Source: Bog-532 sp963830385
GTDB taxonomy: Bacteria; Actinomycetota; Actinomycetes; Streptosporangiales; Streptosporangiaceae
Direction of reading: 5' to 3'
DNA: 64,000 nucleotides
Assembly (NCBI GenBank): GCA_963830385.1
Contig: CAWHMD010000008.1
Coordinates: forward strand, 62,001-126,000
Both the position numbers and the translations under genes were made by a program. The notes beneath the pieces are model-generated. The model was not told the DNA's origin and searched no databases. It saw only the letters and a program-made list of their open reading frames with translations. This document shows, in pieces, positions 31,995 through 40,825 of the stretch (position 1 is the stretch's first letter; every line of letters begins with the position of its first letter).

Positions 31995-32707
31995 CGGTTT
32001 GTGGCCAGCAGGACCTTGGCCCGGAGCTGGCGGCTTTCCAGTGCCCGATGCGCCTGGGCCGCCTCCAGCAGGGGGGTTACGGTCTGCGGCCGCCGCAGCC
32101 TCAGCTGCCCGGCGGCCAGCAGGTCCATCGCTGCCTGCAGACGGGGGCTGATTCGGGGCTCGTCCGGCTCCGACAGCCTCACGCCGAAGCTGGCGGCGGC
32201 CGGGTCGGACAGCGTCACCACCCGGTCGGGGCCGCCCGCCAGGTCGACCGCGGCGGCCAGGATCCCGGCCCCGGACGCGTCGATCACGGCGTCGACCGGG
32301 CCCGCGGCGCTCGCCAGCTGGTCGAACGCCACCGGGGTGGCGCCCACCTCGGCAGCGGCGCCGAAGTCCCCGGGCCGGACCGCCGCCAGCACCCGGGCTC
32401 CCCGCGCGGCGGCCAGCTGGGAGGCGATCAGCCCGACCGACCCGGCCGCCCCGGCGATCAGCACGGTCTCACCGGCCGCGACCCCGACCTCGTCCACCAC
32501 CCGGGCGGCGGCCTCCCCTGAGGCCGGCAGGGCGGCCGCGTCCTCGGCGCTGACCTGTTCCGGGACCTTCACCCAGTACCGGGCCAGCACCTGCCCGGCG
32601 TAGCCGCCCAGTTCGGGCAGATACACCGCGACCGCGTCGCCAGTCCGCACGCTGGTCACCTCCGTCCCGGCCGCGTCGACCGTCCCCGACGCCTCGAATC
32701 CGAGCAC
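31991..32707 (-). CDS. Zinc-type/NADPH:quinone reductase, N-terminally truncated
   Basis: A 238-residue reading of the MDR quinone-reductase fold: LGFEASGTVDAAGTEVTSVR, GGYAGQVLARYWVKVPE, the nucleotide-binding VLIAGAAGSVGLIASQLAAA, and the end ALESRQLRAKVLL. The first 60-70 residues of the GroES-like domain, normal for this family, are missing. The GTG at 32707 nevertheless has GGAGGGGG just upstream. Either a deletion fused a promoter to the gene interior and left a non-functional fragment, or the short form is made. It is divergent from a MarR gene only 41 bp away. Confidence 0.65.
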   Translation of the reverse strand: MLGFEASGTVDAAGTEVTSVRTGDAVAVYLPELGGYAGQVLARYWVKVPEQVSAEDAAALPASGEAAARVVDEVGVAAGETVLIAGAAGSVGLIASQLAAARGARVLAAVRPGDFGAAAEVGATPVAFDQLASAAGPVDAVIDASGAGILAAAVDLAGGPDRVVTLSDPAAASFGVRLSEPDEPRISPRLQAAMDLLAAGQLRLRRPQTVTPLLEAAQAHRALESRQLRAKVLLATNR

Positions 32708-32735
32708 CGACCCCCTCCATCCGTCGTGCTGCCAC

Positions 32736-32741
32736 TAAGAT
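32736..32741 (+). promoter_or_regulatory. -10 element TAAGAT of a leaderless marR promoter
   Basis: TAAGAT ends 8 nt before the ATG of the MarR gene with no ribosome site between, so transcription should start at the initiation codon. Confidence 0.5.
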
Positions 32742-32748
32742 AGATGAT

Positions 32749-33282
32749 ATGTCACGCATTGAGGCTGGGGAAGACGGGCCGTCCGGGCTGACCAGCGAGC
32801 AGGAGGCGACCTGGTTCGCCTACATGCGCGTCGTGCTACGCCTGAACTATGAGGTCAACCGCGAGCTGCAAGCCGACAGCGATCTGTCGCACCAGCACTT
32901 CCACGTCCTCAACGCCCTCGGCGACTCCCCGGGCAATCGCCTGCAGCTGAGCGACCTGGCCATCCGCATCGGCTGGGAACGCAGCCGCGTCTCTCACCAG
33001 GTCCTGCGCATGGAAGCCCGCGGCCTGCTGGAGCGCCGCCCGTCGGCCACCGACGCCCGCGCCACCGACGCGGTCCTCACGGTGGCGGGCCGGGAGGCGC
33101 TGAGCCGGGCCACCCCCGGCCACGCCGCCCTGGTCAAGCAGCTGTTCTTCGACGGACTGGACCCCGCGCTGCTGCCTGCGCTCCACGCCGGCCTGGACCA
33201 GATCCACGAGCAGATCCTCGCCCACGGCACCCTGCCCAGACCGGCCGCCCACCAGTCCCACTGGCCCACCATCGGCAGCTAG
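32749..33282 (+). CDS. MarR family transcriptional regulator
   Basis: A 177-residue winged-helix regulator: the dimerisation helix TWFAYMRVVLRLNYEVNREL, then HFHVLNALGDSPGNRLQLSD, recognition helix IRIGWERSRVSHQVLRMEAR and wing ERRPSATDARATDAVLTV. MarR/quinone-reductase divergent pairs often respond to oxidants or phenolics. Here the reductase partner is truncated. It is probably leaderless, and autoregulation through the 41-bp shared spacer is likely. Confidence 0.88.
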   Translation: MSRIEAGEDGPSGLTSEQEATWFAYMRVVLRLNYEVNRELQADSDLSHQHFHVLNALGDSPGNRLQLSDLAIRIGWERSRVSHQVLRMEARGLLERRPSATDARATDAVLTVAGREALSRATPGHAALVKQLFFDGLDPALLPALHAGLDQIHEQILAHGTLPRPAAHQSHWPTIGS

Positions 33283-33297
33283 GCGCAAAATCCGGAG

Positions 33298-33594
33298 TCA
33301 GGCGGCGTGCGGCGAAAGCTGGACGATGAGGTCGGCGTCGAGCGCCGCTGAGATCCGTTCGAGCAGCGGGATGGTGGGAATGACGCCGCCCGCCTCGAGC
33401 CGGGACAGGGCCGGCTGCGTCATTCCGGCCCGGGTGGCGAGTTCGGTCTGCGAAAGCCCGAGCGCCAGGCGGCGCTCACGGACAGCCTGACCAATGAGGA
33501 AAGCCCGCTTCGCTTCGGCGAAGCCTTCCCGGTACTCGGCCCCATCCCGGCGCTCGCGGGCCAAGTCGTCGTAGGAGCTGTGGTCGGTAGTCAC
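33298..33594 (-). CDS. XRE-family antitoxin (HigA-like)
   Basis: A 98-residue protein with a central HTH_3: RRLALGLSQTELATRAGMTQ then PALSRLEAGGVIPTIPLLER. The N-terminal 40 residues are charged and helical, a usual toxin-neutralising extension. The GTG start at 33594 follows the toxin stop by 1 nt, so translation is coupled. The partner is the RelE/HigB-type gene upstream, whose frame is broken. HigA-like proteins also repress the operon through the operator at 33961. Confidence 0.85.
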   Translation of the reverse strand: MTTDHSSYDDLARERRDGAEYREGFAEAKRAFLIGQAVRERRLALGLSQTELATRAGMTQPALSRLEAGGVIPTIPLLERISAALDADLIVQLSPHAA

Positions 33595-33595
33595 G

Positions 33596-33960
33596 TCAGG
33601 GCACCTCCCGGTCAAACGTGATGTGTGCTGGCCTGTGCTCGGTCTCGCAGATCTTCTGGGCTTGCAGTGCACGGCTGACTTCGGCAGTCTCAACGTTGCG
33701 CGTCTTGCGGAAAACGGTCAGCAAGATGATGCGACGGCCCGGCGCCAGCCAGTACGTGACCCGGGTTTGCTGAGTAAGTAAGTGGAACCGCAACTCGCGG
33801 ACCTTCCCGCCCAAATGCCGGGTGTAGGGCTCGCTTAACGTCTCGGCTTGTTCGGCGAGCAACCCAACCAGGAAGTCGACCCGGCCGAAGTCACGGTCGC
33901 TCAGCCCGGCCAGCAGGACCTGACCTCCGGCTCGACCTCGACAACGTACAGCCCGCTCAT
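33596..33960 (-). pseudogene. RelE/HigB-type toxin gene with a 5' frameshift
   Basis: The body reads LSDRDFGRVDFLVGLLAEQ, VRELRFHLLTQQTRVTYWLA and RIILLTVFRKTRNVETAEVS, the RelE/HigB (phage Gp49-like) fold. The natural start MSGLYVVEVEPEVRS at ATG 33960 is in a different frame; one missing G near 33912-33918 would restore EVRSWLAGLSDRDF. An overlapping ATG at 33964 keeps the body frame but gives an unrelated N-terminus (MHERAVRCRGRAGG), so a partly functional toxin is possible. It lies directly before its antitoxin. Confidence 0.7.
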
Positions 33961-33987
33961 GCATCAGATGGTATATGCATTTGATGC
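33961..33987. promoter_or_regulatory. Toxin-antitoxin operator GCATCAgATG-N7-CATtTGATGC
   Basis: Two 10-bp arms matching at 9 of 10 positions flank a 7-nt spacer in an AT-rich patch immediately upstream of the toxin start. ATGCAT hexamers also repeat within and beside it. This is the expected place for HigA-type autorepression. It also abuts the stop codon of the upstream esterase gene. Confidence 0.7.
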
Positions 33988-35016
33988 TATAGAGTGAATG
34001 TGTCGCCGGAAGCCCGACTCCCAGGACTTAGAGCTCCCTGCCAACCCGGGCCTGTCGCCGCTGCTTGTGGCCGGGACCACCGGTCACGGATCGCAGCAGC
34101 AAGGAACCCGAGGGCGCGCTCCGCCCCGGGCAGCGCGCCGACCTGGGCGAAGAAACCGTGCATCTGTCCCTCGAAGCGCTCATGCACCACGGGAACACCG
34201 GCTTTGACCAGCCTGGTCGCGTACAGCTCGCCTTCGTCCCGCAGCACGTCATGCTCGGCGGTGATGATCACCGCCGGCGGCAGGCCGGACACGACCGGAG
34301 CGCGCAGGGGAGCGGCGTCCGGGTGCAGCCGGGCGGCCGGATCGGGCACGTACTGATCCCAGTACCAGATCATCGACCGGGCGCTGAGCTGCAGGTCGTT
34401 GGCCGGATCGGTGTAGGACAGGGTGCCGAAGTCGCAGTCGGTCACCGGATAGACGAGCACCTGCAAGCTGATCTCCGGCTCGCCCGGCCCGAGCCCCCCT
34501 GGTCCCGAGCCCGCCGGGCGACCACGGCGGCCAGGTTGCCGCCCGCGCTGTCACCCGCCACGACCAACGGCACCTGCGCCCCGGCGATGCCGGCCAGCCG
34601 GGCGGCCGTCCACCGCAGCGCGGCCTGGGCGTCGTCGGCCGCGGTCGGGTATCGGTACTCGGGAGCCCGCCGGTAACCGGCCAGCACGACCGCGCAGCCG
34701 GTGCGCTCGGCCAGGTGCCGCCCGAGCAGGTCGTATTCGCCGACCGAGCCGAGCACCCAGCCGCCGCCGTGGTAGTAGACGATGACCGCGGGCGGCTGGC
34801 CGGCCGGGACCAGGATGCGTACCGGGATCGAGCCGCCGGACACCAGCACCTTGGCGTCCTCGACCCGGGCCAGCTCCGGTCCGGGGCCCGGCTGCCGCTG
34901 CCGGCGCAGGGCCGCCGACGTCTCGCGCGCCTGGGCCGGGGTCTGCTCCCACACCCGCGGCAGTCCGCTGGCGCGCGTCTGCTCCCACAGGGCGGCCGAC
35001 GCGGCGTCCAGCACCA

Positions 35017-35017
<1 letters not shown>
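33987..35017 (-). pseudogene. HSL-family alpha/beta hydrolase (esterase) with one frameshift
   Basis: Starts MVLDAASAALWEQTRASG at ATG 35017, sharing one base with the monooxygenase stop (TGATG). The oxyanion motif YYHGGGWVLGS and nucleophile VVAGDSAGGN lie in the first frame. After a run of six G on the minus strand (plus-strand C 34494-34499) the frame changes, and the rest continues in the next frame: LQVLVYPVTDCDFG, ITAEHDVLRDEG (catalytic Asp) and FEGQMHGFF (catalytic His). One extra G would restore a normal enzyme of about 343 residues. It pairs with the BVMO, whose ester product such hydrolases cleave. Confidence 0.8.
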
Positions 35018-36699
<1,682 letters not shown>

Positions 36700-37016
36700 T
36701 CGTCGTCTCCCGGGGCATGGCCGCTGCCCTTCAGTTTCTAGAATTGGACGCTACTACCGTGCGGTCAAGCTGGGAAGAGCGTGATCGGCGCTCCGGCGTC
36801 CGCCCGGGCGGACCGCCGGCCGGGCCCGCTGGCATCACCCCGGCCGGTCATCGGCCCTGGCCCCGGCCCGGCCGCACCTACCGCAAAGGTTGGGCCGAAG
36901 GTCCCCCAATGTTCGTTATTGCCAGTAAATGCACTGCTTCCTTGTTAGCGTGACCCGCACGCCGGCCACCCGCGGCCGGTCGGGCGCGCTGGAGCGCATG
37001 TACGGGGGGAACGGCC
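36700..37016. other. Non-coding 317-bp divergent spacer
   Basis: This spacer lies between the divergent BVMO and membrane-OsmC genes. I see no ORF with actinobacterial codon bias. It contains a TTCTAGAA palindrome near 36740 and an AT-richer patch (about 36905-36950) that could hold the promoter of the rightward gene. GC-rich inverted segments around 36800 are low-complexity and not convincing as a terminator. Confidence 0.4.
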
Positions 37017-38273
37017 ATGACCAAGGCAACCCTGCGAGCCGCTGCCATCGGCGGGATTCTCGGTGGCGTGATGATGTCGGTCTGGCTGATGTTCATCTTG
37101 TGGCTGACCGGCGCCGGATTCTGGACGCTGCTGAACCTCATCACCAACACCTTCTGGCGGTCGGCGCCGCTCGGCCCCAAGTTCGACCTGGCGGCCGTGT
37201 TCATCGGCCTGGTCGTGCACGTGCTGATGTCGCTGCTGTTCGGTTCGCTGATCGCGTACGCCGCCTGGTGGCTGCCGGGGCCGCGTTCGCTGATCGTCGC
37301 CGGTGGCGCGCTCTTCGGGCCGGTGCTGTGGGTGGTCATGCAGTTCGGTATCTGGCGAGCCGTGGACCCGGCCGCCGCCCAGGTCATCACCCCCTGGGTG
37401 TTCGCGGTCGCGCACCTCATCTACGGCGTGCTCGCCGCCGCGGCCGCCGCGATCATCACCTCCGACGAGAAGACCAAGTCCAGCCGGGTGGAAGCGGCCG
37501 AGGAGCAAGCCCTGCCGGACGCCGGGTCGTTCGCCGTCCGGAGCGCCGACCGGGCGGTCGCCGCCAGTGCTCACCGGCCAGCTGCTCCGGGCGCCCACCG
37601 GCAGCCCGTTCTCGGCGTGAACCGGCATGCCCACGGGAGCGCGACCCGGCCGGCCAGCGAGGACGTCCGCTACCTGCCCGGCGTGACCCCGGACAGCCCG
37701 CCGGTGAGCGCGACGGCACCAGGAAACGGGGCGGCCTGGCACCGGCGGCCGCTGACCGCCCGCAACGACGCCGGCATGCGGACGACCATCTACACCAGCG
37801 GCGGGCCCGGCATGGTCACCGACGAGCCGGTCAAGTCGGGCGGCACCGGCAGCGCCCTGACCCCGCTGGAGACCGTCCTCGGTGCCCTCTGCGGGTCCAC
37901 CGGCGCCACCTTCGCGACCGTCGCCCGCGAGGCCGGCTTCCGGTACGACGGCCTCAACTTCGAGGCCTCGTTCGCCACCGACCCGCGCGGCCTGCCCGCC
38001 CAGCCGGGGATACGCCCCTACTTCCGCGCCGTGCGCGTCGAGATCAAGGTCCGGGCACCCCGGGCCGACCCCCGGCTGGCCGACGTGGCCCAGCTGACCG
38101 AGCGCCGCTGCGCCGTCCGCAACCTGCTCGCGGACGCCGGCGTGACCGTCGACCTGACCTGGCACGCGGTCGCGCCCGAGACCCCGGCCCCCGAGACCCC
38201 GGCCCCCGGGACCAAAGCCCCCGAGATCCCACAGGCTCCCGGCGTACATCGCCGTCCAGCCAGCTGGTCGTAA
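37017..38273 (+). CDS. Four-TM membrane domain fused to a C-terminal OsmC domain
   Basis: A 418-residue protein. Residues about 5-145 form four hydrophobic helices (IGGILGGVMMSVWLMFILWL; AAVFIGLVVHVLMSLLFGSL; SLIVAGGALFGPVLWVVMQF; ITPWVFAVAHLIYGVLAAAA). A 100-residue charged linker follows. Residues about 255-390 are an OsmC/Ohr domain with both expected cysteines: LGALCGSTGATF and ERRCAVRNLLADAG. OsmC proteins reduce organic hydroperoxides in the cytosol, and fusion to a membrane domain is unusual. A GGGGGG ribosome site precedes the ATG. The C-terminus has an APETP repeat. It may protect membrane lipids from peroxides (inference). Confidence 0.75.
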   Translation: MTKATLRAAAIGGILGGVMMSVWLMFILWLTGAGFWTLLNLITNTFWRSAPLGPKFDLAAVFIGLVVHVLMSLLFGSLIAYAAWWLPGPRSLIVAGGALFGPVLWVVMQFGIWRAVDPAAAQVITPWVFAVAHLIYGVLAAAAAAIITSDEKTKSSRVEAAEEQALPDAGSFAVRSADRAVAASAHRPAAPGAHRQPVLGVNRHAHGSATRPASEDVRYLPGVTPDSPPVSATAPGNGAAWHRRPLTARNDAGMRTTIYTSGGPGMVTDEPVKSGGTGSALTPLETVLGALCGSTGATFATVAREAGFRYDGLNFEASFATDPRGLPAQPGIRPYFRAVRVEIKVRAPRADPRLADVAQLTERRCAVRNLLADAGVTVDLTWHAVAPETPAPETPAPGTKAPEIPQAPGVHRRPASWS

Positions 38274-38413
38274 CGGCACTGACCTCCGCTTGTACCGTGC
38301 CAGTCCATCGATTAAATTAGTTTGGGTTAAGCAAATTCTGAAAACGCATCACGAATGCGGTGCGGCGGCGCCAGCGTCCGGAGCCTGGCCCCGTGGGAGC
38401 GGAGGCGACGGCG

Positions 38414-39385
38414 ATGGAGGCGGCGGTCGTGCTGGCTGTCGCGGCCAGCTTCTGCACGGCGACCGCGTCGGTGTGCCAGCGCCTGGGCGCCCGCACCAGC
38501 GAGGTGGCGGGATTCGACGCAAGGCTCATCGCCCGGCTGATCCGCCGTCCGGTGTGGCTGGCCGGGATCGCCGCCATGATCATCGGCTTCGGTTTCCAGC
38601 TCAGCGCGCTCCGGTTCGGGCCGCTGGCCCTGGTCCAGCCCACGCTGGCGCTGGAGTTGGTGTTCGTGTTCGGCTACATGACCGTCATCAACTCCCGGGT
38701 CGGCGTCCAGCGCCGCGATTGGCTGGCGGCCGCCGCCATGTCGATCGGCCTGGGCCTGTTCCTGGGCATGGCGGCGCCCTCGGGCGGCCGCCCGCACGCA
38801 CCCGGCGGCACCTGGTGGCTGGCCGCCGTGATCACCACGGCGGTGGTGCTGGCCCTGCTGAGCGCGACCAGCGCGCTGGCCTCCCACGGCCGCCTCACCC
38901 GCTCCCGGCGGGCCGCCCTGCTCGGCGCCGCGACCGGGATCTGCTGGGGCTTCGAGGCCGCGGTCATCAAGGAGTTCAGCTCGCGAGTCAACGCCGGCCT
39001 CGGCGCCATACTCTCCAACTGGTCGCTCTACGTCCTGGTCGGCGCCGGCGCCCTGACCATGCTGGTGGCCACCCACGCGATGGCGGCCGGCCCGCTGGCG
39101 GCGTCCCAGCCTGGGTTCACGATCCTTGACCCGCTGGCCGCCAGCTTCCTGGGGGTATTCCTGTTCCGCGAGCACATCCGCACTGGCATTCCCTACCTGG
39201 CCGGCGAGGCCCTGGCGCTCGCCCTCCTCATCGCCGGCGTCTCCGCCCTCAGCCACAGCCACCTGGTCACCGGCGAAGGCACCCCGTCGTCCGATCGGGA
39301 TTGGACCGAACGCGTTACTGGTCGAGGGGGCCCAGGTAGGTCCAGCGCTTGTCCTGGCGGACGAACCGGCTCGTCTCGGTCATGA
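38414..39385 (+). CDS. DMT-superfamily (EamA/NIPA-like) transporter
   Basis: A 323-residue protein with about nine or ten TM helices arranged as two halves. Visible segments include MEAAVVLAVAASFCTATASV, IIGFGFQLSALRFGPLALVQ, LELVFVFGYMTVINSRVGVQ, GALTMLVATHAMAAGPLAAS and DPLAASFLGVFLFREHIRTG, the last being the conserved second-half EamA signature. The C-terminal tail is short and polar. GGGAGCGGAGG lies before the ATG. The substrate is unknown. Its 3' end overlaps the opposite-strand YchJ-like gene by 71 bp. Confidence 0.8.
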   Translation: MEAAVVLAVAASFCTATASVCQRLGARTSEVAGFDARLIARLIRRPVWLAGIAAMIIGFGFQLSALRFGPLALVQPTLALELVFVFGYMTVINSRVGVQRRDWLAAAAMSIGLGLFLGMAAPSGGRPHAPGGTWWLAAVITTAVVLALLSATSALASHGRLTRSRRAALLGAATGICWGFEAAVIKEFSSRVNAGLGAILSNWSLYVLVGAGALTMLVATHAMAAGPLAASQPGFTILDPLAASFLGVFLFREHIRTGIPYLAGEALALALLIAGVSALSHSHLVTGEGTPSSDRDWTERVTGRGGPGRSSACPGGRTGSSRS

Positions 39386-39548
39386 CCCCGCGCCGCCCGC
39401 CCTGGCTGTAGATCGCGCGGAAGGTCACCGCGAACGCGCTGTACCGCGACCGCATCAGCGCCTCGGCCGTCGGCGCCGGACTCCCCGCGTGCAGACGCCG
39501 GCAGCAGGCCTCGTAGTCATCGCCAAGACCGCAGGGACAGTCCATCAT
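39315..39548 (-). CDS. YchJ/SEC-C family protein with an internal deletion
   Basis: A 77-residue protein. The N-terminus MMDCPCGLGDDYEACCRRLH is the SEC-C-like zinc motif of YchJ proteins, followed by TAEALMRSRYSAFAV. It then passes directly to TFRAIYSQGGRRGVMTETSR, FVRQDKRWTYL, which is the last part of the family's NTF2-like domain. About 45 residues present in normal (about 125-residue) members are missing, in frame. The 3' end overlaps the DMT gene antisense, and its start overlaps the LacI stop. It may be folded poorly or be a natural short form. Confidence 0.7.
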   Translation of the reverse strand: MMDCPCGLGDDYEACCRRLHAGSPAPTAEALMRSRYSAFAVTFRAIYSQGGRRGVMTETSRFVRQDKRWTYLGPLDQ

Positions 39549-40573
39549 CCGGTCCCGGCCTGCGGGACGGTGGACTCGCGGACGATCAGCTCGGGCTCGA
39601 ACACGATCTGCCGGTGCCTGTGGAATTTCCCGTCGGTGGCTTCCTCGATCAGCATCTCTATGGCGGCCTTGCCCAGCTGGGAGCGAGGCTGCCGCACCGA
39701 GGTCAGCGGTACCGCCGCGGCGGCCGCGAAGTCGATGTCGTCGTAGCCGACAATGACCAGGTCAGCGGGGACCGACAGGCCCCGGCGGACCGTGTCCTGC
39801 AGCAACCCGAGGGCCAGCAGGTCGTTCGCGCAGAACACCGCGGTCGGGCGCTGGCGGGACGGCATGGCGGCCAGCGTTTCCCCGGTGGCGCGGCCTTGCG
39901 CGACGTCCAGGCGGGGAGTCTCGATCAGGGTGAGCGCGTCGGCGGGCAGTCCCGCGACCTCGATGGCGGTGCGGGCCCCGGCCAGGCGCTGACTGACCTG
40001 GCTGAGCGAGAGGGGGCCGCCGACGAAGCCGATACGCCGGTGCCCCAGCTCGATGAGGTGCGTGACCGCCAGTTCACTGCCCACGCGGTCGTTGACCGAC
40101 ACCGAGCACTCGTTGCCCCGCGCCGCCCGGTCGACCAGTACCACCGGGATACCCCGGCGGCGGATCTCATCGATCACGGTCGTCTTGCTGCCGACCGGAG
40201 TGATGAGGATGCCGAACGCGCGCTGCTCTTTCAGCGTGCTGAGGTAGTGGTGTTCACGGGACGGGTCATCGTTGCTGTTGCACAGCATGACCGACAGGCC
40301 CAGGGAAGCCGCGACACCTTCCGCGCCCGCCGCCAGATCGGTGAAGAACGGGTTGCGGACGTCGAGGACGACCAGGCCGATGGTGCGGCTGTGGCCCGCC
40401 CGCAGTTGCCGGGCGGCCTCGTTGCGGACGAAGCCGAGCTCGTCGATGGCCTGGAGCACACGCTCACGGGTCGAGGGAGCCACCCGTTCGGGCCGGTTCA
40501 GGACGTTGGACACCGTCCCCACTGAGACGCCGGCCCGCGCCGCGACGTCTACGACGCTAGCTGATTCGCGCAC
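39545..40573 (-). CDS. LacI family regulator of the rhamnoside cluster
   Basis: A 342-residue LacI/GalR repressor. The HTH is VVDVAARAGVSVGTVSNVLN with hinge GFVRNEAARQLRAGHSRTIG, and the periplasmic-binding-fold effector domain has NPFFTDLAAGAEGV, VVLVDRAARG and VIVGYDDIDFAAAAAVPLTSV. The GTG at 40573 has GGAGGGG 5 nt upstream. It is divergent from the glycoside-hydrolase/ABC operon, and an AAACGTTT palindrome lies 43 bp upstream of its start. The likely inducer is L-rhamnose or a rhamnoside (from context). Confidence 0.92.
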   Translation of the reverse strand: MRESASVVDVAARAGVSVGTVSNVLNRPERVAPSTRERVLQAIDELGFVRNEAARQLRAGHSRTIGLVVLDVRNPFFTDLAAGAEGVAASLGLSVMLCNSNDDPSREHHYLSTLKEQRAFGILITPVGSKTTVIDEIRRRGIPVVLVDRAARGNECSVSVNDRVGSELAVTHLIELGHRRIGFVGGPLSLSQVSQRLAGARTAIEVAGLPADALTLIETPRLDVAQGRATGETLAAMPSRQRPTAVFCANDLLALGLLQDTVRRGLSVPADLVIVGYDDIDFAAAAAVPLTSVRQPRSQLGKAAIEMLIEEATDGKFHRHRQIVFEPELIVRESTVPQAGTG

Positions 40574-40612
40574 GCCACCCCTCCGGCAGGCCTTTGCAAC
40601 CGCCGTGATTAC

Positions 40613-40626
40613 CAAAACGTTTCAAC
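40613..40626. promoter_or_regulatory. LacI-type operator CAAAACGTTTCAAC
   Basis: The AAACGTTT core with outer CAA/CAA flanks fits the LacI-family half-site pattern TGAAACGTTT. It lies 43 bp upstream of the lacI-type start, suggesting autoregulation. Confidence 0.65.
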
Positions 40627-40756
40627 AATACACCGGGCGTAGAGGAGGACCGGGAATGATCATAATCCACGGCGAGGACAAGGGATACCGGTCAGCCCGT
40701 GGCGATCGAGCCCGCGGTCAGGGTCTGAGTGTCCGGGGATTCCTTGACGTGCAAAT

Positions 40757-40769
40757 TAAAACGATTCAT
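40757..40769. promoter_or_regulatory. Second LacI-like site TTAAAACGATTCA
   Basis: On the other strand this reads TGAATCGTTTTAA. It shares AACGATTCAT with the site before the ABC operon at 44758. It lies 57 bp upstream of the GH106-like gene, 7 bp downstream of a TTGACG that may be its -35 box. It is a candidate operator for the cluster regulator. Confidence 0.55.
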
Positions 40770-40825
40770 CATATCTGGGAGCACCCCGTCGTGAAGAGCA
40801 GCGTAGCGAATCCGGAGGTGGTGAG

